A stretch of DNA of 64,000 nucleotides from Streptomyces cyaneogriseus subsp. noncyanogenus. Lineage in GTDB: Bacteria > Actinomycetota > Actinomycetes > Streptomycetales > Streptomycetaceae. A model generated the notes under the pieces. It saw nothing but the letters and a program-made list of their open reading frames with translations, searched no databases and was not told where the DNA came from. A program made the translations under genes and the position numbers. Below are positions 1-8,376 of the stretch, in pieces. Numbering within the stretch: position 1 is the first letter of the stretch; each line of letters starts with the position of its first letter. The stretch covers positions 1 to 64,000 of the forward strand of contig NZ_CP010849.1 of NCBI RefSeq assembly GCF_000931445.1, written 5' to 3'.

Positions 1-24
1 TGACGGCACGACTGTGTGTCAGGT

Positions 25-312
25 GCCAGGGTTGGCCCTGGCGGGCCAACTCGATTGGTTTATGTGTGAGTTGGCGGCCTGGCGGCCCGCTCAGCAAGCG
101 GAATACGGTCCTGCCTGACGGCAGGACCGGTGAAAGAAGAAGGAAAGAAGAAGGGCAGCCCCCTCCCCTGGCGGGGAGGGTGGGGTGGGCTCAGAGTGCC
201 GGCGCCTGGCGGCACCTTGCGATGTCATAACGGGGTGGTTGCACAGTTATTTGAGTTGTCTGCGCTCCCCTGCCGGGGAGCTTGAGTGGGTGGTGTCCGG
301 CTGTCGCCGGAC
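25..312. other. Cluster of perfect hairpins with C(TGNC)G loops
   Basis: Seen directly: five perfect inverted repeats, each closing a four-base loop of the form TGNC between a C and a G. Arms are 31-38/43-50 (8 bp, TGGC), 106-115/120-129 (10 bp, TGAC), 161-168/173-180 (8 bp, TGGC), 264-270/275-281 (7 bp, TGCC) and 295-301/306-312 (7 bp, TGTC). Two weaker ones share the TGGC loop at 80-83 and 207-210. No T-tract follows any of them, so they are not simple intrinsic terminators. They lie upstream of the gene at 425. They could be extragenic palindromes, a structured RNA or a single-strand origin; the function is unknown. Confidence 0.7.
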
Positions 313-424
313 TGAGTAGGTGTCAGCCTCCTTACATGCAAGGGGAGACATCGATCGTCTGCGCTTGCTTGTCCTCTCCTTCCGGAAGCCGATGACAGCA
401 CCTAGGGGATGAAGCCGAAGCTGG

Positions 425-1033
425 GTGAGCGATGATGGCCGCATGAATGAGCAGTGGGCCGGAGTGGTGGGTGCAGTCGCAGGCGGAGTTCTGGCCGGTG
501 TTCCGGCGTTGCTGAGCGCTTCCTGGAGTCGCAGTAGCCAGCGTGAGCAGACCCAGGCTCAGCAAGTAATCATGGCAGGGCAACTGCAGTCGGCCCATCT
601 GCTTCAGGCCATGGAACCGCGGAGGCGTGTCTACGGTGACTTCGTCGCCACGGTGCACCGAACGCGTGCCAAGCTGTTTGAGGCATGGACCGACGGACCC
701 GGCGACGGGTACGGCCGTCTACTTCTCGTCCTCGAAGATGAGGAACTCATCGACCAGTTGGAGCGCGTCAGAGCTCAAGTGGCGCTGGAGGGGCCCGAGA
801 ACGTCGTCGAGGCGGCCGACAACGTCATAGACGTCATCTCCGCGATGCACGCTCGCATTCATTCCGTCGTGGAGAGCGACATCCTGGCCGAGTTCGCCGC
901 TCACGGTGAGACGGTCAGCATTCCCCCGGAACTGGCGGAACTGAAGCAGTGCCTGGACCGCATGATCACAGCGGCGCGGGAGGCATTGGCGCAGCATGGT
1001 GCCGCCGCTCTGCTGCCTGCGCTGCAGCGTTAG
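425..1033 (+). CDS. Membrane-anchored helical protein, unknown function
   Basis: A 202-residue protein of unrecognised family. Residues about 11-32 form one glycine/alanine-rich hydrophobic segment, followed by a Ser/Arg-rich stretch and a largely alpha-helical, charged C-terminal part. This suggests an N-terminal membrane anchor with a cytoplasmic helical domain. The frame opens with GTG at 425; ATG at 443 (starting MNEQWAG) is an alternative that still keeps the hydrophobic segment. No strong ribosome-binding site separates the two. It stands alone, 170 bp before the next gene. No function is proposed. Confidence 0.5.
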   Translation: MSDDGRMNEQWAGVVGAVAGGVLAGVPALLSASWSRSSQREQTQAQQVIMAGQLQSAHLLQAMEPRRRVYGDFVATVHRTRAKLFEAWTDGPGDGYGRLLLVLEDEELIDQLERVRAQVALEGPENVVEAADNVIDVISAMHARIHSVVESDILAEFAAHGETVSIPPELAELKQCLDRMITAAREALAQHGAAALLPALQR

Positions 1034-1200
1034 CGGACGACACCCGACGTGCCCAGGCCGTCGTAAGTGGTACCGAATTGTCCGGGGTGTGCTGTACGTC
1101 GCTCAGGCTGGGTCGCTGATGTGGAGCCGGCTGCCAGGCAGTCGCTCGTCGGTGTCAGTGGCCACGGCTAGGCTCACCCGCACCACCAGCAGGAGGTTGT

Positions 1201-3429
1201 ATGACGTACGGTCTGCTGACGCCAGATGTGCCGCTCGGTCCGTTCGAAGGTGCTCGCGTCACCCTGTGGTCGGCGCAGGGCAAGCAAGCGAAACTGCACT
1301 CCAAGTCCTCATGCTCGTATCTTCGTTCCGCCCATGTCGCAGAGGTCGAAGTGCGGCTGGAGGCTGCGACGGTCGGCCGGCTGTGTGCCCAGTGCGCGGC
1401 GTACGGCTCCTGGGCCCGTCCCGGGACGGGGCTCGCCCTTTTCCTGGACGCTGTCACCGGCCTGGGACTGCTGTATGAACTCGAGCGCTACGGCCAGGGG
1501 GACGAAGACACGTTCGGTGATGAGGAAGTGAGGGAAGCAGCGTCAGTACTCCTCGGCGTGTCCTCGGGCAGCGAGGAGCAGGCCAGCACCGGCCTTGAGG
1601 ACGAGACTGCGGACGGAGTCTGGGAGGATCTGCGAGATGCCCGGCATGTACGTGAGACCGTCTTCGCCGAGTGGATCGACGCGCTGGCCAGCCTGCATCG
1701 CGTATACCAGGTGTTGGACCTGTTTCCCTGGTTGAGGTCCTGGGCCGAACCAAGGGTGCAGCGTAAAACCGATCATCTTCATGTGCTGCGTGCCCGGGCC
1801 GGGCAGCTGATCGCCCCGGACTCTCTCGTTCTGGCGGCAGCGGTGTCGGCTATGGACGAGCCGGATGTCCCTGCCGATGATCCCACTTTCGCCCCGCTGG
1901 GTGCGCCGGCCGAGGCGGCCAGGGAGCTGGTCTCCTTGTGGCGGCGGTGGCGCAGCAGGGTGGAGAGCAGTTGGGACCATCCGCGGGAACAGGAGTACCT
2001 CGTCCATCATCTGGCCAGCGGGATGAGCAGTCGGCGCAAGGGGCGAGACCGGATGCTGGAGCAGGCTCAGGCGCTTCTGGGCGTGTGGGAGGCGGCTGCG
2101 CGGTCCGCCGCGGCGGACGGCAGGGAGCGAGTCCTGGTCGCGCGTCTGGACGACGGTGCTCCGGCAGAGTCTGGCAGGGGTGCGTCTGTTTTCGACAGGG
2201 TCGGTGAGTGGGAGCGAGGTGTGCTCGCCTCGTACATGGTCTCGGTGGGCTGGGAGCGGTCCGCGCAGTTGGTAGTCTCGGTGCGGGTGCCGGAAGTGGT
2301 GGCCTGTCGTCTGCTGTCGCAGCCTTCTGTGCTCGTCTACGAGGTTCCGGTTGAGGGTGCGCTTGGGCATGAGGCTGACGGGGCAGCGTCGGGGGCGGGC
2401 GAGGGGTTGCTGCCGGGGGTGTTTGACGACACCCCGGTTCATGGCCGGCGCATGGTAAGGCCGGAGCACCTGCGAGCCCTGCGTGGCGCGGGGGCGGACG
2501 CCGAGCAGTTGTATGCGGTACTGGGCGTTGGCACTGGCGTGGAAGTGGTGGCGTTGAGTGTTCTGGAGCAGCGGTGCGCGGCCGGGTGGCAGGGTGTGAT
2601 CCTCGCCGCCGCCAGTGACTTGCCCGACGACTTGTTCGAGACGGGCCTGCACGGCGGGGTCGGGGAGGAGAGCGTGTGGTCTCCCCGCGTGTATGACCCG
2701 GAGCACGAGGAGTTCGGCCGCAGCCTGAGTGCGGCCGAGGGTGAGCGAGTGCTGGTGCGGCTGTGCGAGGGGCGGCAGGACGTCGGGCAGGCGCTGAAGT
2801 CTCTGGTGCTGGCGCGTTCGGTGACAGATCTACGTGATCTTGAAGCGGTCGGATACGACGAGCGGGGCTATCCGCGCCGGGCCTTCGTACCGGCTGTGTG
2901 GAACGGACTGCTGGCGATGGAGCAGCTGGACCTGGAGCCCTTCGCGTCCGACCCGGACGACGACTGGCCCGGCGGATCGGGTCTTCCGCTGGGCGTGCTG
3001 GCGTCTGTACAGGCGTACACCACGGATGCGTCCGGCCGCTACCAGGGCCGGGCCCACTCCCCCGGTTGCGCACACCGGCGCCCCTATGGGGGCGTCGACC
3101 GCCAGGACGACATGGTGACCATCGACGAACTGCTGGACAACAGGAGATTCGACCCGTGTAGCAAGTGCGGCGGATACGCGGTGCGCCGCCTCAGTGAGGC
3201 CCAGGTCGCCTACTACCGGGCCGCGCACCGGTTGCACAACCTCATCCAGCGTTCCCCTGCTCGCCATGGGAGAGACGGTACCGAGCAGACCCGCCGGACG
3301 CTCGACGAGCTCAGCAACCTGGATGTGCCAACAGAGGAAGCGTGGTTTCCCATCAGGGAGCATGCCCGTCAGTGGCGAAGGGTCACCCGTCGCCTGCAGG
3401 CAGAACTGCAGGCTGCTACCTGCACGTGA
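1201..3429 (+). CDS. Large protein with Cys/His modules at both ends, unknown
   Basis: A 742-residue protein I do not recognise. The ATG at 1201 follows a strong AGGAGG, so the start is secure. Two similar putative metal sites bracket the protein. Near the N-terminus are H33, C38 and a C62-x-x-C65 pair. Near residues 619-656 a His-Cys-His cluster is followed, about 30 residues later, by a C-x-x-C-G pair. The middle is acidic and helical with no obvious nucleotide-binding or nuclease motif. The paired modules look like zinc ribbons or treble clefs, but that is inference. It sits at the left edge of a defence-rich region. Confidence 0.6.
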   Translation: MTYGLLTPDVPLGPFEGARVTLWSAQGKQAKLHSKSSCSYLRSAHVAEVEVRLEAATVGRLCAQCAAYGSWARPGTGLALFLDAVTGLGLLYELERYGQGDEDTFGDEEVREAASVLLGVSSGSEEQASTGLEDETADGVWEDLRDARHVRETVFAEWIDALASLHRVYQVLDLFPWLRSWAEPRVQRKTDHLHVLRARAGQLIAPDSLVLAAAVSAMDEPDVPADDPTFAPLGAPAEAARELVSLWRRWRSRVESSWDHPREQEYLVHHLASGMSSRRKGRDRMLEQAQALLGVWEAAARSAAADGRERVLVARLDDGAPAESGRGASVFDRVGEWERGVLASYMVSVGWERSAQLVVSVRVPEVVACRLLSQPSVLVYEVPVEGALGHEADGAASGAGEGLLPGVFDDTPVHGRRMVRPEHLRALRGAGADAEQLYAVLGVGTGVEVVALSVLEQRCAAGWQGVILAAASDLPDDLFETGLHGGVGEESVWSPRVYDPEHEEFGRSLSAAEGERVLVRLCEGRQDVGQALKSLVLARSVTDLRDLEAVGYDERGYPRRAFVPAVWNGLLAMEQLDLEPFASDPDDDWPGGSGLPLGVLASVQAYTTDASGRYQGRAHSPGCAHRRPYGGVDRQDDMVTIDELLDNRRFDPCSKCGGYAVRRLSEAQVAYYRAAHRLHNLIQRSPARHGRDGTEQTRRTLDELSNLDVPTEEAWFPIREHARQWRRVTRRLQAELQAATCT

Positions 3430-4139
3430 TCGCGTGATGCGGCGTGCCTCGTGGCCCCGGGGCTGCCGGGTGCTCCGTCGGCTACGCGGAGCTGGCCCTA
3501 TCCATCGGGCGGAGTCGTATCTCGTCCTGGGCTGCTCGGCCGACGCCCGGGCCTGCGCCGCGTCCTCGGTCGAGACTGCGTTCCGGCATGCTGGCTTGGC
3601 AGTGGCTTCCCTGGTGCTCGCTCAGGCCGAAGTCCGCGACGCTCCGTAGGGCGCCGCGCAGCGCGGACACAATGTCCTCGAACGGGTGCCGGCTGCACGG
3701 CTTCGGTCCACTGTCCGCTCCCGGCTGCGGCAGCTCGATGCCAGGCTGTCCGCGAGGGGGCGCCGCGCACAGCCTGGCCGAGTGGCTGTGTACTCTGCCT
3801 GCGCCGATCGGCGCTCATGGCCGTGGGATCAGTTGACCAGCCTCTTGTCCATTCGCACGATGAGCTGGTGAGTGCCGGGCGCGTCGGCCCGGGCACTCGT
3901 GGCGAACCCCCGCCGCCGGACGCGGTCGATCTCGGCGGCCATCGCCGGCTGCCGGACGCTGGCCGTTACTGCCGCGGCCACGCTGTACGGTCCGGTCGTG
4001 GTGCGGCTGCAGCCCGCGGCTGCAACCGACGTCTGCCGATGGGGCAGCACGGGCCGCTTGGAGGAACGCAGGGCGCGCTTGGTGCCTTCGGCATGACCGG
4101 AGCCCGGTCGGCGCCCTGTGACCCCGATGTTGCGTTGAG
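3430..4139. other. 710-bp stretch without a secure gene
   Basis: No convincing gene is seen here. A leftward frame ending at 3829 (open back to 4236) has high G/C third positions over its last 90 or so codons and ends in a basic, soluble-looking segment (HQLIVRMDKRLVN). It overlaps the 3' end of the gene at 4140 and has no visible ribosome-binding site. It may be a gene remnant. Rightward frames through the stretch are Arg/Pro/Ala-rich shadows. Confidence 0.35.
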
Positions 4140-5774
4140 TCAGGGCGTGTCGGCGGTTGCCTCGTGGATCAACTTTTCCAGGGTTTTGGGGGCGCTGGGT
4201 GTGAGCCGAAGGACGCTGCTGCGGAAGCGGTCCCATGCTTGTGTGTCGTCACCCAGTTCCTCAACCAGCAGTGCCGCCACGGCGGACGCGTGGCCGGTGT
4301 GCGCCAAGACCAGGGCCGCGGGCAGCTGGCGGAGATGGGATGCGTCGGCGTAGCGAGAATCCAGGATGGCCTTTGCGGTCTCGCGGCGTCGGGCTGCGGG
4401 GCCTTTGAGAGGGAGGAGGGACGACAGCACTGCCGCAGGATCGTCCTGTTGGGCAAGGCTGTCATCCGCCGGCACGGTGAGCCCAGTCAGCGGGTCGCGC
4501 TGCTGCGGTGCCGGCTCAGTTTGACGGATGCGTTCCATAGCCTGGTCGACGATGCTTTTCGCAGCCTCACGGACTTGCTCGTCGGGATGTTCGACGAAGT
4601 GGGCGGCGGTGGCGTCGGTAAGGAACGGAGTGAGCAGGGCGAGCGCTTCGGCTGGGCAGAAGGGGTTGCGGGCCAGGGCATCGGCGGCCTGGGAGCGTGC
4701 GGCATTCCACTTCGGGGTCGGGGGCTGTCGCTGTTGCCACGTCGGTGGGACAGCCTGGCTGAGGCACTGGGCGGCGTCTGCCAGCAGGGTGGGTGACGTG
4801 CACACGGCGGCGAGTGCTTCGAATACGTCCCAGCTGCTTTCGTAGAGGCCTTCTTCGCGGATCTCGCGTGTCAGCTCGCCGGTGGCGGTGGCTATGGCAT
4901 GGCGAAGGGTGGGGCCGTGGAGCAGGAATGCGCGGGGATGCCGCTCTATGACGCCGGCGACCCTGCTGAGGGTCAGTGTTGCGCCAAAGACGCCGGAGAA
5001 GAGGTCGTCTTGGTCTGCGTCCTCGGCCGCGTCTTCCGGGAAGGCCGATTCCAGGCAGGTCAGCAGCACCTGGTCGTCGAGGTCGTCGGCACGGTTGAGG
5101 AGAAGGTTCGTGATCAGACGGCCGGAGTCGGCATCATGCACGAGCTCTGGCCACAGAGGGCGGGCGGGTGCCGCTTCGAGCAGGGCCCACACATCGTCAT
5201 GCCACGCTTTCACCACGGCATGCAGTTCCTCGCGCTCCGCTTCGGTGAGCTTCTCGGGACGGTTGCTGAGAGCAGCCGGAGGGCGTGCTGCCGCACGGAT
5301 CAGCGCGCAGCGGATTTGCGGGGTGATCTCGCACTCGGTCATGGCCACCCGGCGGGCGGCACGGTGATCGAGCTGGTCGATGAGCGGGAACAGCACTTCT
5401 TTGGGATCGCATCGCGACCGCATGGCCTGCTGCAGCACCGCGTCGGCTCCCAGCACTTTGGCCGCGGTCAGCAGGTGGCTGCCGGTCACCACCGGCGTCG
5501 AGAGAAGGGCCGCCAGCACACGCGGGTTGCGTGCGTGCCTCACCATGTGGTCACGGGTCTCACGATCGAGGTCGTGTCGGGCGAAGAAGCGCGCTGCAGC
5601 GTCCGGATGCTGCTCGATGAGGGCTTCGGCGATAGCACGCTGTTGCGTCGGTGACAGGCCAGGGGTTTCCGCGAGCGCGTCCCAAAAGGAGTACGAGTGC
5701 ATAAGGTATGAAAATAGCTGCTCGCACTGACATCTGCTGGGGTGACGGAGCACGAAGCGGACCCCTTGTTGCAT
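4140..5774 (-). CDS. Helical-repeat (HEAT-like) protein, unknown
   Basis: A 544-residue leftward gene rich in Leu, Ala and acidic residues, with recurring 30-40-residue helical pairs of the type NPRVLAALLSTP and HPDEQVREAAKSI. These resemble HEAT/armadillo repeats, as in the Streptomyces proteins that carry leucine-rich HEAT repeats. No enzymatic motif is visible, so a scaffold or protein-binding role is the likeliest inference. The longest frame starts at 5774; ATG at 5702 (MHSYSFWDAL) is a plausible alternative because the first 24 codons are AT-richer and atypical. It faces away from the defence genes to its right. Confidence 0.6.
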   Translation of the reverse strand: MQQGVRFVLRHPSRCQCEQLFSYLMHSYSFWDALAETPGLSPTQQRAIAEALIEQHPDAAARFFARHDLDRETRDHMVRHARNPRVLAALLSTPVVTGSHLLTAAKVLGADAVLQQAMRSRCDPKEVLFPLIDQLDHRAARRVAMTECEITPQIRCALIRAAARPPAALSNRPEKLTEAEREELHAVVKAWHDDVWALLEAAPARPLWPELVHDADSGRLITNLLLNRADDLDDQVLLTCLESAFPEDAAEDADQDDLFSGVFGATLTLSRVAGVIERHPRAFLLHGPTLRHAIATATGELTREIREEGLYESSWDVFEALAAVCTSPTLLADAAQCLSQAVPPTWQQRQPPTPKWNAARSQAADALARNPFCPAEALALLTPFLTDATAAHFVEHPDEQVREAAKSIVDQAMERIRQTEPAPQQRDPLTGLTVPADDSLAQQDDPAAVLSSLLPLKGPAARRRETAKAILDSRYADASHLRQLPAALVLAHTGHASAVAALLVEELGDDTQAWDRFRSSVLRLTPSAPKTLEKLIHEATADTP

Positions 5775-6464
5775 GGGGGCGATGATCCGGAGTGGCTGGA
5801 GTGATCGCTGGGGCTGCGACCGCAGTGAGACCGATGTGTTGTTCGACGGCCTGGTGGCAAGGCTTGAGAACGGCCTCGCCGCCTACTGTGCCATTTGAGC
5901 GGGACGCGCAGGACTCCAGCGAGTGCGGGCGCGTCACCGTGCCGGCGGGCGCTGTCGTGTGCGGGCCCCGGATCGTCGTCTGCGTGAGAAGTTCCGGTCA
6001 CTGGCCGGGCTCTGCGCCGACGATCCGGTACCTTCCTCGGTGCCCAGGAAGCACAGGTCGAGGACGAGTTGAGTCCTGCGGATCCTGACAAGGTGAACCA
6101 GGTGTCCGACCTCGGGTATGCCGTCGCGCCCGAGGAGCTACTGGCGGACGCGACGACGGGCCGAGCCGGCTCCCCTGGCACGTGCAGACTCGCAACTGGT
6201 GGCATCGTTTCTTCAGCTTCTGATGAGGGAGGCGCGAGGTCCGTCCCGTGACTACAAGGAGCTATCTCTCACTTCAGGCCGATATCGGAGCCGCTTGATC
6301 CGGCGCTTCACGGCCCGGATGATCTGGCCGAGTCAGCTCGCTCGGGACGGGGAACCGTTCTGGACGTCGTTTGGTGTACGGCCTGCGCCACACGAAGCGG
6401 CGTAGGTCGTTACACGGGGCGGCTGCTTCATTCATCGACGTCCTGGAGGTGCGCCGTGACTGAA
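5775..6464. other. 690-bp region with a degraded reading frame
   Basis: No intact gene is supported. Between about 5950 and 6180 a rightward frame reads PDRRLREKFRSLAGLCADD, then after a one-base shift near 6030 continues as GTFLGAQEAQVEDEL and DKVNQVSDLGYAVAPEELL. The coding-like composition across the shift suggests a small frameshifted gene or remnant. The remainder holds nothing recognisable. Confidence 0.3.
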
Positions 6465-6497
6465 GGTGATCAATTTCGATCATGCGCGATCAAATCA

Positions 6498-6512
6498 TTG
6501 CGATTTTCGCAA
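6498..6512. promoter_or_regulatory. Palindromic operator upstream of the XRE-ImmA gene
   Basis: TTGCGA, a TTT centre and TCGCAA form a perfect 15-bp inverted repeat 20 bp before the ATG at 6533. A second element just upstream (TGATC at 6468-6472, GATCA about 6 bp further) is also dyad-symmetric. The AT-rich setting and position suit autoregulation by the XRE-type HTH encoded immediately downstream. Binding is inferred. Confidence 0.6.
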
Positions 6513-6532
6513 CGTCCGATTAGGGTGGAGTG

Positions 6533-7705
6533 ATGACTGATTCGTTGAATGCGCGGGTGCGCCAGGTGCTCGAAAGCGTCGGCGACAGCCAGGCAGATTT
6601 CGCGCGGCGCATAGGGATGAGCGCGGACAAACTCAGCAAGTCACTCACAGGTATCCGCCGTTTCACCTCCCTGGAATTGGCGCTGATCGCTGAGCAGGGG
6701 CACACAACTGTCGACTGGCTGCTGCACGGAACAGAACCACGCAGGGTCACCGCGATGGCGGCACGTACTCGCGAACGCGGCGCGACCGCGCCGGACGACA
6801 GCAAGTCGGCAGCACTTTGCTACGCGGAATGGATCGACGCGCTGGCCAACATCGGGCACCGTCTGACGCTGCCTCGGCTGCCGTCTCTGCCCACCGAGGC
6901 CGGCCTCATCGAACAGGGGACACGGCTGGCTGAAGCAGCCCGCACCGCAGTGGGCCGGAGCCCGCGTGGCGTGACCGCTCGTGGGCTTGCTGAGCAGTGG
7001 GAGAAGACTTTCGGTCTTGTAGTCGCGGCCACCGATCTACCCGCTGGCCTCGACGGGCTGTCCTGGGACACAGGCGATTTCCGGCTCGTATTGGTAGGAC
7101 GGACGGACGTGTGGACGCGCCAGAGATTCACGCTCGCCCACGAGCTGGGGCACATCCTGGCGGGTGATGCAACAGAGGAACTCCTGACCGAGCACGTCGC
7201 CCCCAGCGTGGACCAGGACCAGGCGGAGATCAGAGCCAACGCCTTCGCTGCCGAACTGCTCATGCCGCACGAGGAGGTGACGCAGAGCGCCATCGAAATC
7301 GGCAGCATGGACAGAGGGGCACTGTTGTCCCTGTCCTGGGACTACCAGGTCTCACCCAGCGCGATGGCAACCCGTCTTCGTACTTTGGGGATCATCAGCG
7401 ACAGTCAGCGTCGCTCCTGGTCGGCCGCCACCACCCGCGAAGCAGCCCAGCACGCAGGGAATCCCGACCGGCACATGCAGTACGCCCAACAGGCGGGCGA
7501 TGGCTGGTACTCCTCAAGCCTGGCTAAAATGGCGATTTCAGCCTACGCGCACGGCGACATCAGCATCCGGTTGGTCGCCGCCGTGACCGGACTAGACTCA
7601 GACCGTCTGCTAGACCTGTTCCATCCGGATTCCGAAACACAGAACGAAGCCACGCAGCCCGCTGCGCCGGCAACCAGCCCAGCAGAACTGGCCTTCTTCC
7701 CGTGA
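6533..7705 (+). CDS. XRE-family HTH / ImmA-IrrE metallopeptidase
   Basis: A 390-residue protein. Residues about 6-60 form a Cro/C1-type helix-turn-helix (DFARRIGMSADKLSKSLTG). Residues 195-245 carry the gluzincin motif HELGH (203-207) with a downstream Glu (AAELLMP, about 241), as in ImmA/IrrE (COG2856) proteases. Family members cleave or sequester repressors or act as antitoxins. A helical C-terminal domain follows. The start is ATG at 6533 behind a GGTGGAG; GTG at 6530 is possible. The stop overlaps the GTG of the next gene, so the two are translationally coupled. The arrangement with a PIN-like gene suggests a toxin-antitoxin pair, with this protein as regulator or antitoxin. Confidence 0.88.
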   Translation: MTDSLNARVRQVLESVGDSQADFARRIGMSADKLSKSLTGIRRFTSLELALIAEQGHTTVDWLLHGTEPRRVTAMAARTRERGATAPDDSKSAALCYAEWIDALANIGHRLTLPRLPSLPTEAGLIEQGTRLAEAARTAVGRSPRGVTARGLAEQWEKTFGLVVAATDLPAGLDGLSWDTGDFRLVLVGRTDVWTRQRFTLAHELGHILAGDATEELLTEHVAPSVDQDQAEIRANAFAAELLMPHEEVTQSAIEIGSMDRGALLSLSWDYQVSPSAMATRLRTLGIISDSQRRSWSAATTREAAQHAGNPDRHMQYAQQAGDGWYSSSLAKMAISAYAHGDISIRLVAAVTGLDSDRLLDLFHPDSETQNEATQPAAPATSPAELAFFP

Positions 7706-8238
7706 CCTCTTGGTGGTTCCCCGACAACACGGTGCTGTGCAACTTCGCCTGCGTGAGTGCTCTTGGCCTGCTCGAGCGCATCCTCGACGGACGTGGGAGG
7801 TGGGCGGAAGCCGTCGCACACGAGGCCGACAGGTCAGCCGACATCTATCCTTCGCTCGCCCGCGTGAAGATTGACGGCTGGCTGGGGGAACCACTGGAGA
7901 TCCAAGATGACGAGGCGCACGTTGTCGAACGTGTGCGCGTGGCCGCGTTCGGCGGTCGAGCGAGTGAGCCACTGCAGCACCTGGGGGAAGCGCAGACTCT
8001 GCACATCATCCAGCGGTGGCCGGGTTACCAGGAGTCCTTCTGGCTCAGCGACGACCGTGCGGCATGCAATCATGCCCGACGCCTGGGCATCAAGACGCTG
8101 GAGACGCGGGATGTACTGGCCCGTGGATGCAGCATGGACGAGGTCTCGCCCACCGAGGCCCACAAGCTGCTCCAGCAGATGCGGGACGCAGGCCAGCATC
8201 CCTCCATCCCGGGTGACGCCTCCTGGTTCCTCCGCTAG
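7702..8238 (+). CDS. PIN-like domain protein, putative toxin
   Basis: A 178-residue protein starting with GTG overlapping the upstream TGA by four bases (GTGA). The N-terminus (FPDNTVLCNF) holds the early Asp-Asn of PIN-like nucleases. The later segment ESFWLSDDRAACNHARRLGI matches the conserved second acidic cluster of PIN folds, which coordinate Mg2+ and cut RNA. ImmA/IrrE genes followed by PIN-like genes are a recurring two-gene module in bacteria, so an RNase toxin paired with the upstream protein is the best reading. Catalysis is not proven: the middle acidic residues are less clear. Confidence 0.72.
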   Translation: MTSWWFPDNTVLCNFACVSALGLLERILDGRGRWAEAVAHEADRSADIYPSLARVKIDGWLGEPLEIQDDEAHVVERVRVAAFGGRASEPLQHLGEAQTLHIIQRWPGYQESFWLSDDRAACNHARRLGIKTLETRDVLARGCSMDEVSPTEAHKLLQQMRDAGQHPSIPGDASWFLR

Positions 8239-8300
8239 CCCCCGGCGGCCGATCAGAATCAGTTGGTTTCGGCCTTTACCGATCAACTGCCCGTCGGGGG
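8239..8300. promoter_or_regulatory. Nested 62-bp inverted repeat between toxin and jetA
   Basis: Outer arms CCCCCGGCGG (8239-8248) and CCGTCGGGGG (8291-8300) pair at 9 of 10 positions. Inside them CAGTTG (8260-8265) and CAACTG (8284-8289) pair perfectly. The structure starts one base after the toxin stop codon and ends 76 bp before the jetA start. It could terminate the toxin operon, although no T-tract follows, or serve as an operator for jetABCD. Confidence 0.5.
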
Positions 8301-8376
8301 AGGCTTTCCTCTCTAGTCTGATCCCTTGGTACCTCCCGGCTCCTGTATCCGGGAACGAGCCGGAGGTCGGAGAGAC

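Noticed and set aside
25..312. A Streptomyces telomere
   Set aside because: Telomeric palindromes lie at a replicon end with characteristic short loops and interlocking repeats; here the hairpins are separate, use TGNC loops and nothing marks a replicon end.
3451..4353. A 300-codon rightward frame
   Set aside because: Arg/Pro/Gly-rich, no ribosome-binding site, overlaps the helical-repeat gene on the other strand.
8326..8376. Extended N-terminus of JetA from TTG 8326
   Set aside because: GTG at 8377 has a GGAG upstream; the extension reads through its ribosome-binding site.
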